In this document: one piece after another, positions 24,724-32,659 of the stretch | How positions within the stretch are numbered: the first letter of the stretch is position 1 | Layout: every line of letters begins with the position of its first letter | Made by a program: the position numbers and the translations under genes | NCBI GenBank assembly: GCA_963743705.1 | Contig: CAVUQS010000018.1 | Coordinates: 62,001 to 126,000 of the forward strand | Source of the DNA: PALSA-243 sp963743705 | GTDB lineage: Bacteria > Acidobacteriota > Terriglobia > Bryobacterales > Bryobacteraceae | Direction of reading: 5' to 3' | DNA: 64,000 nt | The notes under the pieces: model-generated | What the model was told of the DNA's origin: nothing | Database searches by the model: none | What the model saw: only the letters and a program-made list of their open reading frames with translations

Positions 24724-27150
24724 CTACGCGTGCGCCGGCCATCCCTCGGCCTCGAACAGCGGCATCCTCGCGCCATCCGGATCGAGCAGATCCGCCGCCA
24801 GAACGGCAACGCCGAGGGTGCCCTTGTAAAGGCTATCGGGCATCGCAGAGTTGCGCGTTGCGAGGATCGCGCGATTGGCCAGGCCCTCGGCGCGGCGCAA
24901 CCACGCGCGGTCTCCGCTGTGGCGGTATAGGCTCAAGAGGCCGTAGGCGGATCCCGCCAACCCGCAGCAAAGGCTGTCGAACTCGACGGCTTGATCCCAC
25001 GCGTCCCAGGCGGCGCGCTCGGCTAACGCGGCGAACGCATCGTCCCGGAACATTTGACTCGCGAGCGTCCAAAGGAAGATCTGGCCCCCGGCGCCATTGC
25101 ACCATCCGCTCATGTAATCGGATGCCGCGCCTGGCCGCCGGTCTCCGGAGCGTGGCAGCTTGATCCGCCAACGAGCGCCACGATCCGTCAGTTCCGCGTG
25201 AGCGGCAAGTTGACGAAGCCGTTCTTCAGTTCTCTGCGGCAGAGCCCTTTGCGCCGTATGACACCAGCGCAGGGTTGCATAGAGAATGCCCGCCCAGCCG
25301 TGAGCGATCCCCAGAACGCGCAAGCCGCTCTTGCCGCCGATGGCGGGCATCGCGTCCAGTTCGAGCCACAGCCGCGCCAGCACCTTGTCGCCGAGCGTAA
25401 GCAGCGGTTGAATATCCAGCCAATCGGCCTGCCGCGGCAATCCGGCAAGAAGAGAACATCCGATGAGGATGCTGGACTGGCCGAGCGTCAAATCGAGGTT
25501 TTCGCACTCGCGTTCCGCGGCCGCGACTAATTCTCGAATGGCAGTCTGTTGAGAAACGCCGTCGTACATGGCATGGGCAACGATGGCGCGCACCGCCTCG
25601 ACGCCGGTCGACGAGTGATACAGGGCGATTTGCCCAACCGTTTCCGGCGTGATCTGGATTTCCGGGTTGTAGAAAGCACCTTCGGTTCCCATGCGCGCAG
25701 CGGCGCGGTCCGCCCAAAGATCGGCCGATGCCAGCAACTGCGGGTCTTCCCGTTGCCGGGCGAAACGGCACAGCGCGTATGCGATGCCGGCCATTCCGTA
25801 GTTGATGGAAGAGAGAGGCGGCGCGGCGAGACCTTTGGTGAACAGCGGTCCGTCGGGGGCGGCGATGCGCTCGATCACTCCATTAACCAGAGCCTCAGCA
25901 GCAGAACGATCGAAGGACGGGACATCTGCCTCGACCGGCGTCTTGACCGGTGCCGGGACGGGCACATCGATTTCGCGGAGGGCACGCGCGAAATCGGCGA
26001 TGGAACCGAAGCGTTCCGATGGATTCTTGCGCAGCGCACGCGCCAGGACGGCCTCGACCGAGGGCCATGCCTCGCAGCGGGGATGGAACGACGCCGGCGG
26101 ATCCTCGGCAATCTGGCGCATCATCTCTCGCTTTTCCGCCGAGAAATCGAGATAGTGGCCGCCGCTGACGAGCATGTAGATCATCGCAGCAAGCGAATAC
26201 TGCTCACCTAAAAAGGTCGATTGCGGTGGGCCTTTTCGCCGAACACGGGCGCTGGCATATTCCGGTTCGAAGAAGTAGCCGACGCCTCCGCGATGCAGGT
26301 CGCCGGGTTCGGACTCTCCGGCGAATCGAGCAAGGCCGAAATCGACAATCCCGATCGCCCCGCCCGGATCTACGAGTACATTGCGCGGGTGCACATCGCC
26401 GTGGATGAGGCCTTGCCGGTGGAGGTGAGCGTAAGCCTCGGCGATCGACGCTGCCAACTCACGCAGCAGGCCCCGCCCGTGCGCCCCTACGCCGTGCACC
26501 TGCCGGATGCCATGAGCCGCCGAATCGGCCGTGACTCCGGCGCGCCACGCAGTCACCAGATAGGGCCGATCGTCGAACACTCCGTTGTCCAGCGCGGGGG
26601 CGTTGGCAATGCCATCGAGCCGCCGCAGAATATCGGCCTCGCGAGTGAGCGCAAAGGCAAGAGCTTCCGCGTATCCGGGCCGGGCAATCTTGAGCGCGGC
26701 GTGCTGGCCATCCGCATTCTCGACCCGGTATAACTCGCTGTCTTCGAGGATCTGGATATGCCGGCGTACAGTAAGGCCGGCAACCACGTCGCCGGGTTGA
26801 TAAGTGGCCGCGATGCGCGAAGCATCTTCCGACCCCAGCGTCACGAGGACTCTTGCCTTGATGAAACGCTCCAGCACCGGGAGCGCCTCTTCCAGAGTGC
26901 GCTCGGGCTCGAGCCGATTCGTCCGGCAATAGCTGATCACGGCGTCAACGATAGTCTTCGGCTCACGGAATTGACGCATCAGATCGGCGACTTGCGCGTC
27001 GACTATCTTCGAAGGCGTTCGCGATCGGGGGCGCGTGATGGCGACGTCGCCTTCTTCGGCATGGAACTGTTTTCGAATTTCCGCGGACAGGTCTGCGACG
27101 GGCGTCAGCACCACGTCGGGCGGAAGCACGAGGGGACCAGTGATGCTCAT
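24724..27150 (-). CDS. Kinase-LanC fusion, lanthionine-synthetase-like
   Basis: An 808-residue protein from ATG 27150, which overlaps the upstream stop (ATGA). Residues 1-115 form a small helical domain (FREPKTIVDAVISYCR, LPVLERFIKARVLV) resembling a winged-helix or PqqD-like module. Residues about 120-395 are a protein-kinase domain: K154 in AALKIA, catalytic H250-G-D252-V-H-P-R-N257, metal-binding D270 in IVDFG. Residues about 445-800 are a LanC cyclase domain: H617 in GIAHGWAG, C684 in GWCNGAGG, and C728-C729-G. The third zinc ligand, usually His, is Cys, as in ProcM-type CCG enzymes. There is no N-terminal lyase domain as in LanL or LanKC. Predicted role: phosphorylate Ser/Thr of a peptide and close thioether rings, together with the two upstream genes. 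Confidence 0.8.
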   Translation of the reverse strand: MSITGPLVLPPDVVLTPVADLSAEIRKQFHAEEGDVAITRPRSRTPSKIVDAQVADLMRQFREPKTIVDAVISYCRTNRLEPERTLEEALPVLERFIKARVLVTLGSEDASRIAATYQPGDVVAGLTVRRHIQILEDSELYRVENADGQHAALKIARPGYAEALAFALTREADILRRLDGIANAPALDNGVFDDRPYLVTAWRAGVTADSAAHGIRQVHGVGAHGRGLLRELAASIAEAYAHLHRQGLIHGDVHPRNVLVDPGGAIGIVDFGLARFAGESEPGDLHRGGVGYFFEPEYASARVRRKGPPQSTFLGEQYSLAAMIYMLVSGGHYLDFSAEKREMMRQIAEDPPASFHPRCEAWPSVEAVLARALRKNPSERFGSIADFARALREIDVPVPAPVKTPVEADVPSFDRSAAEALVNGVIERIAAPDGPLFTKGLAAPPLSSINYGMAGIAYALCRFARQREDPQLLASADLWADRAAARMGTEGAFYNPEIQITPETVGQIALYHSSTGVEAVRAIVAHAMYDGVSQQTAIRELVAAAERECENLDLTLGQSSILIGCSLLAGLPRQADWLDIQPLLTLGDKVLARLWLELDAMPAIGGKSGLRVLGIAHGWAGILYATLRWCHTAQRALPQRTEERLRQLAAHAELTDRGARWRIKLPRSGDRRPGAASDYMSGWCNGAGGQIFLWTLASQMFRDDAFAALAERAAWDAWDQAVEFDSLCCGLAGSAYGLLSLYRHSGDRAWLRRAEGLANRAILATRNSAMPDSLYKGTLGVAVLAADLLDPDGARMPLFEAEGWPAHA

Positions 27151-28361
27151 GGACGAATATCCCCCGCACCGGCATTCCAGATCGCGGGCGAGGGCGTCCA
27201 GGTAGCGGTGTCGACGCCCTGCAATTCCAGGCGCTCCATCGCGAATCGCCACGGCTCGATGGCGCTATTCGTGGCCGCTCGCGCGGCGACGAGTGATGTA
27301 GCCAAACGATTCGTCAGCCACAGACGCCAACTTTCGAACTCCTGCCAAGCCAAGATGCGTTGGGAACGGGGAGGATCCATTCCCCAGGAAAGCAGCCCGC
27401 CCCCCGCGAGTTCGGCGGTGAATGGGACTCCGTGCGCGGGGCAATCGGGAAGCAAGGCGCGCAGATTTCCGGCGGCCTCGGCCACCGTGTCGAACGTGGG
27501 GAAATAGGCTACGAGTTTGTCGGGCCGCAACACGCCGTAGACATCGCGCCCGATCTTGAAGCGAACCGCGGCGGATGAGCTGAGCACTTCGACCGTTTTG
27601 TCGAAGGCGTCCGGCATGGCCTTCGCGAGCGGGCTGACATAGAGCTTGTAACTGGTCTGTACACGCCGGGATGTCGTGTCTTTCCGGCGATGCCAGACAC
27701 GCCAGCCATCGGGAGGATCCGCCGCCGGAAGTTCTGTCCAGACGCGGCGCAGCTTGCGCGAGAGCGGTCCGCTCGGCGTCAGGCCCATCCAGTCGAGAGC
27801 AGCATTTTCGTCACGCAGAAGCTGCAGCCAGTGCGGCGAGGCGGGAGTGCGGTTGTAAAAATACAAGCGAGCCGAGAGTTTGCCGGCGTCTTCGATTTCC
27901 AACGCCTGCGCGTAACGTAAAGCGTTGACAGAGAGTTGAGCTAACGACCCTGTAATCTGGCCGGGCGATCGATCGGCGTAGAGGATGGGGTAAGCCTCCG
28001 AACCAGAGACAAAGTCGTCGTCGCTGGAGCGCGCTATCTCAAGTACGCCATCGAGAACCAACTCGGCGATGGACTGATTGGTATCGGAATCCGGGTTGGC
28101 CGTCACGTAGCCAGGGAGAGCGCCGGCTTCCTGCAACGTCAGGTAAAGGAGCGCCGCATCGCGGCAAACCGACTTGACGGCCAGGCCGTTTGCGGCGCGC
28201 GGCCGCAGGATGCCGTAGAAGTCGGAATCGCTACGGAGATCGATCAGCGCGGCCTGCTGGTCAGGCGGCAGGCGATCAAACAGCACGAGCTCGTAGCGCG
28301 GATTCGCTCTGAAATGCGCGGCGAGCACGTTTTGCAGCGTGACGGGCCGGCCAGCGATCAC
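27147..28361 (-). CDS. Stand-alone lyase-like (HopA1/LanKC-lyase-like) partner protein
   Basis: A 404-residue soluble protein. Residues 236-330 (YKLYVSPLA, AVRFKIGR, GVLRPDKLVAYF, HGVPFTAEL, LLSWGMDPP) resemble by order and spacing the lyase domain of class III/IV lanthipeptide synthetases and the HopA1-like lyases of class V systems, which remove phosphate from phospho-Ser/Thr to give dehydro residues. The N-terminal 210 residues are not recognised; DFYGILRPRAANG at 47-59 echoes the later YGVLRP. The start overlaps the precursor stop and its stop overlaps the kinase-LanC start (both ATGA). Since the kinase-LanC lacks a lyase domain, this protein is the obvious candidate to supply it. The family call is by eye and should be treated as tentative; catalytic residues were not assigned. 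Confidence 0.5.
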   Translation of the reverse strand: MIAGRPVTLQNVLAAHFRANPRYELVLFDRLPPDQQAALIDLRSDSDFYGILRPRAANGLAVKSVCRDAALLYLTLQEAGALPGYVTANPDSDTNQSIAELVLDGVLEIARSSDDDFVSGSEAYPILYADRSPGQITGSLAQLSVNALRYAQALEIEDAGKLSARLYFYNRTPASPHWLQLLRDENAALDWMGLTPSGPLSRKLRRVWTELPAADPPDGWRVWHRRKDTTSRRVQTSYKLYVSPLAKAMPDAFDKTVEVLSSSAAVRFKIGRDVYGVLRPDKLVAYFPTFDTVAEAAGNLRALLPDCPAHGVPFTAELAGGGLLSWGMDPPRSQRILAWQEFESWRLWLTNRLATSLVAARAATNSAIEPWRFAMERLELQGVDTATWTPSPAIWNAGAGDIRP

Positions 28362-29098
28362 GGCTTCTCCGTTTTCTTGCGGCCGCCGGACGCGCCGGGC
28401 GTCGGCTCACCCGTCTTGCTCGGTTGTCTCGCCGCGAGCTCGCTCTTATGGGCGCGGAGGGTTTCGAGGGCATCGGTGAGCTTTTGCTCGAGCATATCGG
28501 CGTCCGCCATCGTCTGAGGCAACAGCTTTTCGTTCACATGGAGTTCGGCCGCCTCGACCTGCGCGAGCTGATTTCGCAGTTGTGCCTTGAGTTCACTGAG
28601 GAAGATTGGATCCGAGACGTTGAGGAATGGCGAGCCAAATTGGCTGAACCCGCAATTGGGCTGCCCAGGCACTTGTCCGGCCGACGGGTTAGTACAGCTA
28701 TTCGAGCAATAGCCCGTACATTGAAAGCTGCACGCGCCCGTGCATTGGTAGGTGCAATAACCGGTGCACTGCCCCGTACAGTGGAATGTGCAGTTGTAGG
28801 TGCAATTGCCGGTACATTGCTGCGTGCAGCGGAAGGTGCATGGTTGCGAGCAATTCGTGCATCCGGTGCATGCGGTACACCCAGTACATCCCGTGCACTG
28901 AGTGCAATTCGTGCAGTCGGTGCAGCCGACCCCGCACAACGGGCTCGTGATTCCCGGACTGCAATCGAGCGGGTTGTGAGTGACTGCGCATAGGTCCATG
29001 GCGAACTGCGGTCGTTGATCCCCGGGTATTCCTGCTTGTTGCTCAACGGCGCCAGGCAGGACACTGATCATCAGGTCGCGGACTTTGAATCGCGGCAT
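28358..29098 (-). CDS. Cys/Thr-repeat protein, putative lanthipeptide-type precursor
   Basis: A 246-residue protein with three parts. Residues 1-54 are a leader-like segment (MPRFKVRDLMISVLPGAVEQ). Residues 55-136 hold 23 cysteines in register: C59-C83 every 3 residues (CTDCTNCTQC type), then C83-C135 every 4 residues (CTGQCTGYC type); every one from C59 on is followed by Thr or Ser. Residues 160-225 are a charged amphipathic, probably coiled-coil helix (FLSELKAQLRNQLAQVEAAE), with a basic tail. A site AAAGGTGG lies 9 bases before ATG 29098. Its stop overlaps the lyase-like gene by ATGA. No signal peptide is seen. It could be a substrate of the two downstream enzymes (T-x-x-C is the ring-B spacing of nisin); alternatives are a disulfide- or metal-binding structural protein. 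Confidence 0.72.
   Translation of the reverse strand: MPRFKVRDLMISVLPGAVEQQAGIPGDQRPQFAMDLCAVTHNPLDCSPGITSPLCGVGCTDCTNCTQCTGCTGCTACTGCTNCSQPCTFRCTQQCTGNCTYNCTFHCTGQCTGYCTYQCTGACSFQCTGYCSNSCTNPSAGQVPGQPNCGFSQFGSPFLNVSDPIFLSELKAQLRNQLAQVEAAELHVNEKLLPQTMADADMLEQKLTDALETLRAHKSELAARQPSKTGEPTPGASGGRKKTEKP
28691..28936 (-). repeat. Cys-Thr coding repeat: 9-bp period then 12-bp period
   Basis: This stretch encodes residues 55-136 of the precursor-like protein. Codons for the invariant residues vary freely: TGC and TGT for Cys, ACA, ACC, ACG and ACT for Thr, and TCG or AGC where Ser replaces Thr. The regular amino-acid pattern with scrambled synonymous codons argues for selection on the protein, not for recent DNA slippage. 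The period changes from 3 to 4 residues at C83. Confidence 0.9.
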
Positions 29099-29202
29099 CG
29101 ACGAACCACCTTTCGCTTTTCAGAAATCTCTACGGAAGGGCCTGAGACCGATTTTGATGGCAAAGCGGCTAACCGAGGCTTTCGTGCACCAAAGATAATG
29201 TC

Positions 29203-29219
29203 CTATTTGCCGCAAATAG
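29203..29219. promoter_or_regulatory. 17-bp dyad between the lanthipeptide-like operon and the esterase gene
   Basis: CTATTTG-CCG-CAAATAG is a perfect 7-bp inverted repeat with a 3-base centre, 105 bases upstream of the precursor ATG and 83 bases upstream of the divergent esterase ATG. Its position fits an operator controlling one or both units. No convincing -35/-10 pair was found in the 203-base gap, and no regulator gene adjoins. Confidence 0.45.
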
Positions 29220-29301
29220 AATTTGCCGTCGGAGGTTGGCTGGGCCTGCCCCCAAGCGTGTGCACGTCAATTGATATGCTTGTGGGGAAATCGAGCGCCA
29301 T

Positions 29302-30405
29302 ATGCAAAAACCTCGCAAGGCAGTCTTCTCTTTAATGTTGCTAGCAGGCTTGGCGGTGATCGGAGTCCGCGCGCAAAGTACTTCACAAGCCGCGCTGCCT
29401 GCTCTGCCGGCGCCGCTCGGCGTTCCCAAGCCGGGACCGGCGACCGACGCGCCTTACGCGCCCACACCGATTCTGCCGGGCGGGGTGGTGGTGACGTTGT
29501 TTCCGCCGGGATCTCCCTATCTCAAGTCCGAACGCGTCCGCGAGCCCGAGCAATACAACATGAGCCAGGCCGTGCCGGGGCGGATCAACAGCATCGTAAA
29601 TATTCACAATCCGTCGATCGAAGTGCACACGGTGGATGGCGGCATCAGCACGGGCGCCGCCGTGATTCTGGCGGCGGGCGGCGGGCACAATACGCTGAAT
29701 GTGGGCGGCGAGGCGGCGGATTTCGTTCCGTTCTTTTATAACTACGGGGTAACAACGATCATCCTGCGGAATCGGCTGCGCCGCGACGGCTACAACCCGC
29801 AGACGGACGAAGTCTACGACGCGCAGCAGGCCATCCGCATGGTGCGTGCGTACGCGAAGGAATGGCGCATCGACCCGAACAAGATCGGGATCATGGGCTT
29901 CTCGGCCGGCGCCGAACTGGCGGCGCCTTCGGCGGTTCTATTTTCGGATTTCGACAAGAAGAACAGCGACCCCAGCGATCCGCTGGCGGGCATAAGCTCG
30001 CGGCCGGACTTCGTGGGGCTGATTTATCCGGGCCCGTCGCCGTTCGCGCGTAACCGCACGCCGCCGCCGATACCGCGCAACGTTCCTCCGGCGTTCGTGA
30101 TTTGCGGCGGCTCGGGCGACAAGGGCCATGCGGTCTGGGCGCTAGATTATTTCAGTGCCATGCTGGCGCTCGGCGTGCCGAATATCGAGATGCACATTTA
30201 CGGCAACGGGCGGCATCCGGGCGACGCGTTGAGCGACGGGAGCCACATGAGCGGCGGCCTGACAGACCGCAACAATATTCCGTACGGCACCTGGCAATTC
30301 CGCTTCATCGATTGGTTCCGCGATCTCGGGTTCCTGCAGAAGCCGGGAGTGGAGACGAAGGCAGCGAAGGACGTGGCGGCATTTGCCAGCCAGGCGGCGA
30401 AGTAG
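29302..30405 (+). CDS. Secreted alpha/beta-hydrolase (acetyl-xylan-esterase-like)
   Basis: A 367-residue exported hydrolase with signal peptide (FSLMLLAGLAVIGVRAQ). The nucleophile elbow is GFSAG (in IGIMGFSAGAELA), the oxyanion region is ILAAGGGHNTLN, and late acid/His segments (ICGGSGDKGHAVWALDYF; YGNGRHPGDALS) match BD-FAE-type carbohydrate esterases. Likely substrate: acetylated or feruloylated polysaccharide, in the periplasm or outside. It is followed by a DUF2891 gene one base after its stop, so the pair is an operon. Confidence 0.82.
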   Translation: MQKPRKAVFSLMLLAGLAVIGVRAQSTSQAALPALPAPLGVPKPGPATDAPYAPTPILPGGVVVTLFPPGSPYLKSERVREPEQYNMSQAVPGRINSIVNIHNPSIEVHTVDGGISTGAAVILAAGGGHNTLNVGGEAADFVPFFYNYGVTTIILRNRLRRDGYNPQTDEVYDAQQAIRMVRAYAKEWRIDPNKIGIMGFSAGAELAAPSAVLFSDFDKKNSDPSDPLAGISSRPDFVGLIYPGPSPFARNRTPPPIPRNVPPAFVICGGSGDKGHAVWALDYFSAMLALGVPNIEMHIYGNGRHPGDALSDGSHMSGGLTDRNNIPYGTWQFRFIDWFRDLGFLQKPGVETKAAKDVAAFASQAAK

Positions 30406-30406
30406 C

Positions 30407-31462
30407 ATGATCCGGTTTCTTATTCTCTGCGGCTTGCTGGTAAGTCCCCTCGCGGCCGATTCACGCTTCGATCAGCCCATGGCCTCTCGCTTTTTCCGGC
30501 TGGCGCTCGATTGCGTGCATCGCGAGTATCCGAACAAGATCGCGCACAAAATGGATTCCGACGCGGACGTCAAACCGCCGCGGCAGTTGACCCCGGCCTT
30601 CTACGGCTGCTTCGATTGGCATTCTTCGGTCCACGGGCATTGGCTGCTGGTGCGGCTGACACGGCTCTTTCCGCAAGATCCGCTCGCTGCGGAGGCGCGG
30701 CGCGCGCTATCGCAGAGCTTCACAACGGCGAACATCGCGCAGGAAGTGAAGTACATGACCGCGGACGGGCGCAGCGAGTTTGAACGCGCCTACGGGCTTG
30801 CGTGGCTCCTGCAACTTACGGCGGAGCTGAAGGAATGGAACGATCCGGATGCACGCCGATGGGCGGCGACGCTGCATCCGCTGGAACAAGCCGTGACGGA
30901 GCGCATCGCTACGTGGCTGCCGAAGTTGGAATTTCCGATCCGCACCGGCGAGCATAACGACACAGCGTTCGCGATCGGGCTGATGCTCGATTATTCGCGC
31001 ATCACGGGCAATGCGCAGTTCGGCAAGCTGGTGGAATCGCGGGCTCGCGATTATTACTTCAAAGACAAGAATTGCCCAGTCGCATACGAGCCATCGGGCG
31101 AAGACTTCCTTTCCCCCTGCCTCGCCGAGGCCGATGTCATGCGGCGCATTTTGCCGCAGGCTGAGTTCGCTTCCTGGTTCGGCGCCTTCTTGCCGCGCAT
31201 CGATCTCAAAGTCGCCCACGTGCCCGATATGAAAGACGGCAAGCTGTATCATCTCGCGGGATTGAATCTCAGCCGCGCATGGATGCTCGAAGGCATCCTC
31301 TCAAAACTGCCCGGGAGTTACGCGCAGCGGGCGCAACTCACCGCCTTCGCCGAACAATCGCGGCAAGCCGGACTCGACAGCATTCATAGCGAGTTCTACG
31401 AGGGCGGCCACTGGCTGGGCAGCTTCGCCGTCTACTTAGCGAGCGGCCGCGGGCTTCACTAA
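30407..31462 (+). CDS. DUF2891 family exported protein
   Basis: A 351-residue protein from ATG 30407, two bases after the esterase stop codon begins the gap, with signal peptide (MIRFLILCGLLVSPLAADS). It shows the DUF2891 signatures: TPAFYGCFDWHSSVHGHW, YGLAWLLQL, GEHNDTAFAIGLMLDYSR and SPCLAEADVMRRIL. The all-helical fold resembles (alpha/alpha)6 glycosidases, but the family's activity is unknown. Co-transcription with a carbohydrate esterase fits a role in sugar breakdown, as inference. Confidence 0.88.
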   Translation: MIRFLILCGLLVSPLAADSRFDQPMASRFFRLALDCVHREYPNKIAHKMDSDADVKPPRQLTPAFYGCFDWHSSVHGHWLLVRLTRLFPQDPLAAEARRALSQSFTTANIAQEVKYMTADGRSEFERAYGLAWLLQLTAELKEWNDPDARRWAATLHPLEQAVTERIATWLPKLEFPIRTGEHNDTAFAIGLMLDYSRITGNAQFGKLVESRARDYYFKDKNCPVAYEPSGEDFLSPCLAEADVMRRILPQAEFASWFGAFLPRIDLKVAHVPDMKDGKLYHLAGLNLSRAWMLEGILSKLPGSYAQRAQLTAFAEQSRQAGLDSIHSEFYEGGHWLGSFAVYLASGRGLH

Positions 31463-31465
31463 CCG

Positions 31466-32596
31466 CTATGGAGCGATGGGATGGCCGGCTTCGAGCGCGG
31501 CGATCATGGCTTCCAGGCTTTGCCGGTTCAGCGTGTCCGGGGCCTGGGTGAGCGCCTTGCGCGCATGTTCCAGCGCCTGCTTGGGATCGCCGTTGGCGGC
31601 GTAGCCGCGAGCCAGGCCAACGTGCACGGGCCATTCATCGCCATTGCGTTCATTGTTTAGCCGGAAGATTTCGAGCGCTTCTTTGTTTTTCTTTTCGGCC
31701 AGCAGAGTGCGCCCGTACTGATGAATGTCGAGCGGTGAAGCAGAGCGGTGATGGACCGCCGTTTGCATGACTACCTGCGCTTCGTCTTTCCGGCCGAGTT
31801 TATCGAGCACGATGGCTTTGTTGCTGAGCGTGGTGAAATTAGCCTCGCCGATGAACTGCTTGCTCACTGCGATCTCGGCCCATTCCAGCGCTTGCTCCAA
31901 ATGCGTATTCTGCGCGACGCAGAATTGGGAAGCGGCCACCCATCCGCGCCAGCCGAAGCCCTGCACGTTGGTCAGGTTCTCTTTCATCTTCGAGACGTAG
32001 AGATCGTTGATGTTGTCGACGCGAATGGTCCACGGCACGGCGAGTTCTTCCCATTGCAACTCGGCCACGGCTTCGGCCGGCCGGCGCGTAGGGAACTCAT
32101 AGGTCAGCCACTCGCGATATTCATTCTTGTGTGGCTTCACAGTGACGCGCAGAAAGTCGTTGGCGGGCTCATAGTAGAAACTGCCCCAGGCGTTCGAGTC
32201 TTTCGAGAAGATCAAAGTCCACTCTTCCGGGCCAGCGATCATGTGCAGCCCGTAGCGCCCGGCGGGCAGGCGCTTGCCTTCTATCGAAACGTCGTCGGAC
32301 ACCGCGAACACGGTGTTCTCATTGGCGCCGGCGCGCCAGGGAGCGGGCTTGCCGTTGCCGAACCCGAGGTCGGCGAGGCCGTAGGGGACGAGTTTACCCC
32401 AGATCTGACCGCGGCGGTCTTTGCCGTCGGGTCCATGAACCGCGGGGCTGGAATAGTCGATGGTGATGCGCACCGGCCCAATACCTTGGGTCACCGTCGC
32501 GCGTTGGTTGTTCCCACTGGGTGGGATTTGGAGCCCCGGGATGATCTGGGCGCCGAGGGGCGCAGCCAGAGCGATGGCAAATGCGAGACGAAGCAT
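31466..32596 (-). CDS. DUF2911 protein with C-terminal TPR region
   Basis: A 376-residue exported protein (signal: RLAFAIALAAPLGAQ). The DUF2911 part (about 30-200) has TIDYSSPAVHGPDGKDRRGQ, WRAGANENTVFAVSDDV, LPAGRYGLHMI, WTLIFSKDSNAWGSFYY and ELQWEELAVP. Residues about 220-370 look like TPR repeats (ALEWAEIAVSKQFI, NKAIVLDKLGRKDEAQVV, ALEIFRLNNERNG). The function of DUF2911 is unknown; it is frequent in Acidobacteriota and Bacteroidota. It ends 3 bases from the convergent DUF2891 stop. Confidence 0.85.
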   Translation of the reverse strand: MLRLAFAIALAAPLGAQIIPGLQIPPSGNNQRATVTQGIGPVRITIDYSSPAVHGPDGKDRRGQIWGKLVPYGLADLGFGNGKPAPWRAGANENTVFAVSDDVSIEGKRLPAGRYGLHMIAGPEEWTLIFSKDSNAWGSFYYEPANDFLRVTVKPHKNEYREWLTYEFPTRRPAEAVAELQWEELAVPWTIRVDNINDLYVSKMKENLTNVQGFGWRGWVAASQFCVAQNTHLEQALEWAEIAVSKQFIGEANFTTLSNKAIVLDKLGRKDEAQVVMQTAVHHRSASPLDIHQYGRTLLAEKKNKEALEIFRLNNERNGDEWPVHVGLARGYAANGDPKQALEHARKALTQAPDTLNRQSLEAMIAALEAGHPIAP

Positions 32597-32659
32597 GGAA
32601 CAGTAGACGGAATAGGAACGAAAAGGTGGCGCGCCTCAGTTACCGAAACGGTCGCGCTG

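Noticed and set aside
28691..28936. CRISPR array or DNA satellite reading of the repeat
   Set aside because: Units are 9 or 12 bases, vary in synonymous positions, and there are no spacers. The periodicity is coding.
28424..28993. Open frame on the plus strand across the Cys-repeat gene
   Set aside because: It is an antisense shadow created by the repeat (Ala/Val/Gly-rich with no motif). The minus-strand frame has the ribosome-binding site, operon overlap and ordered Cys pattern.
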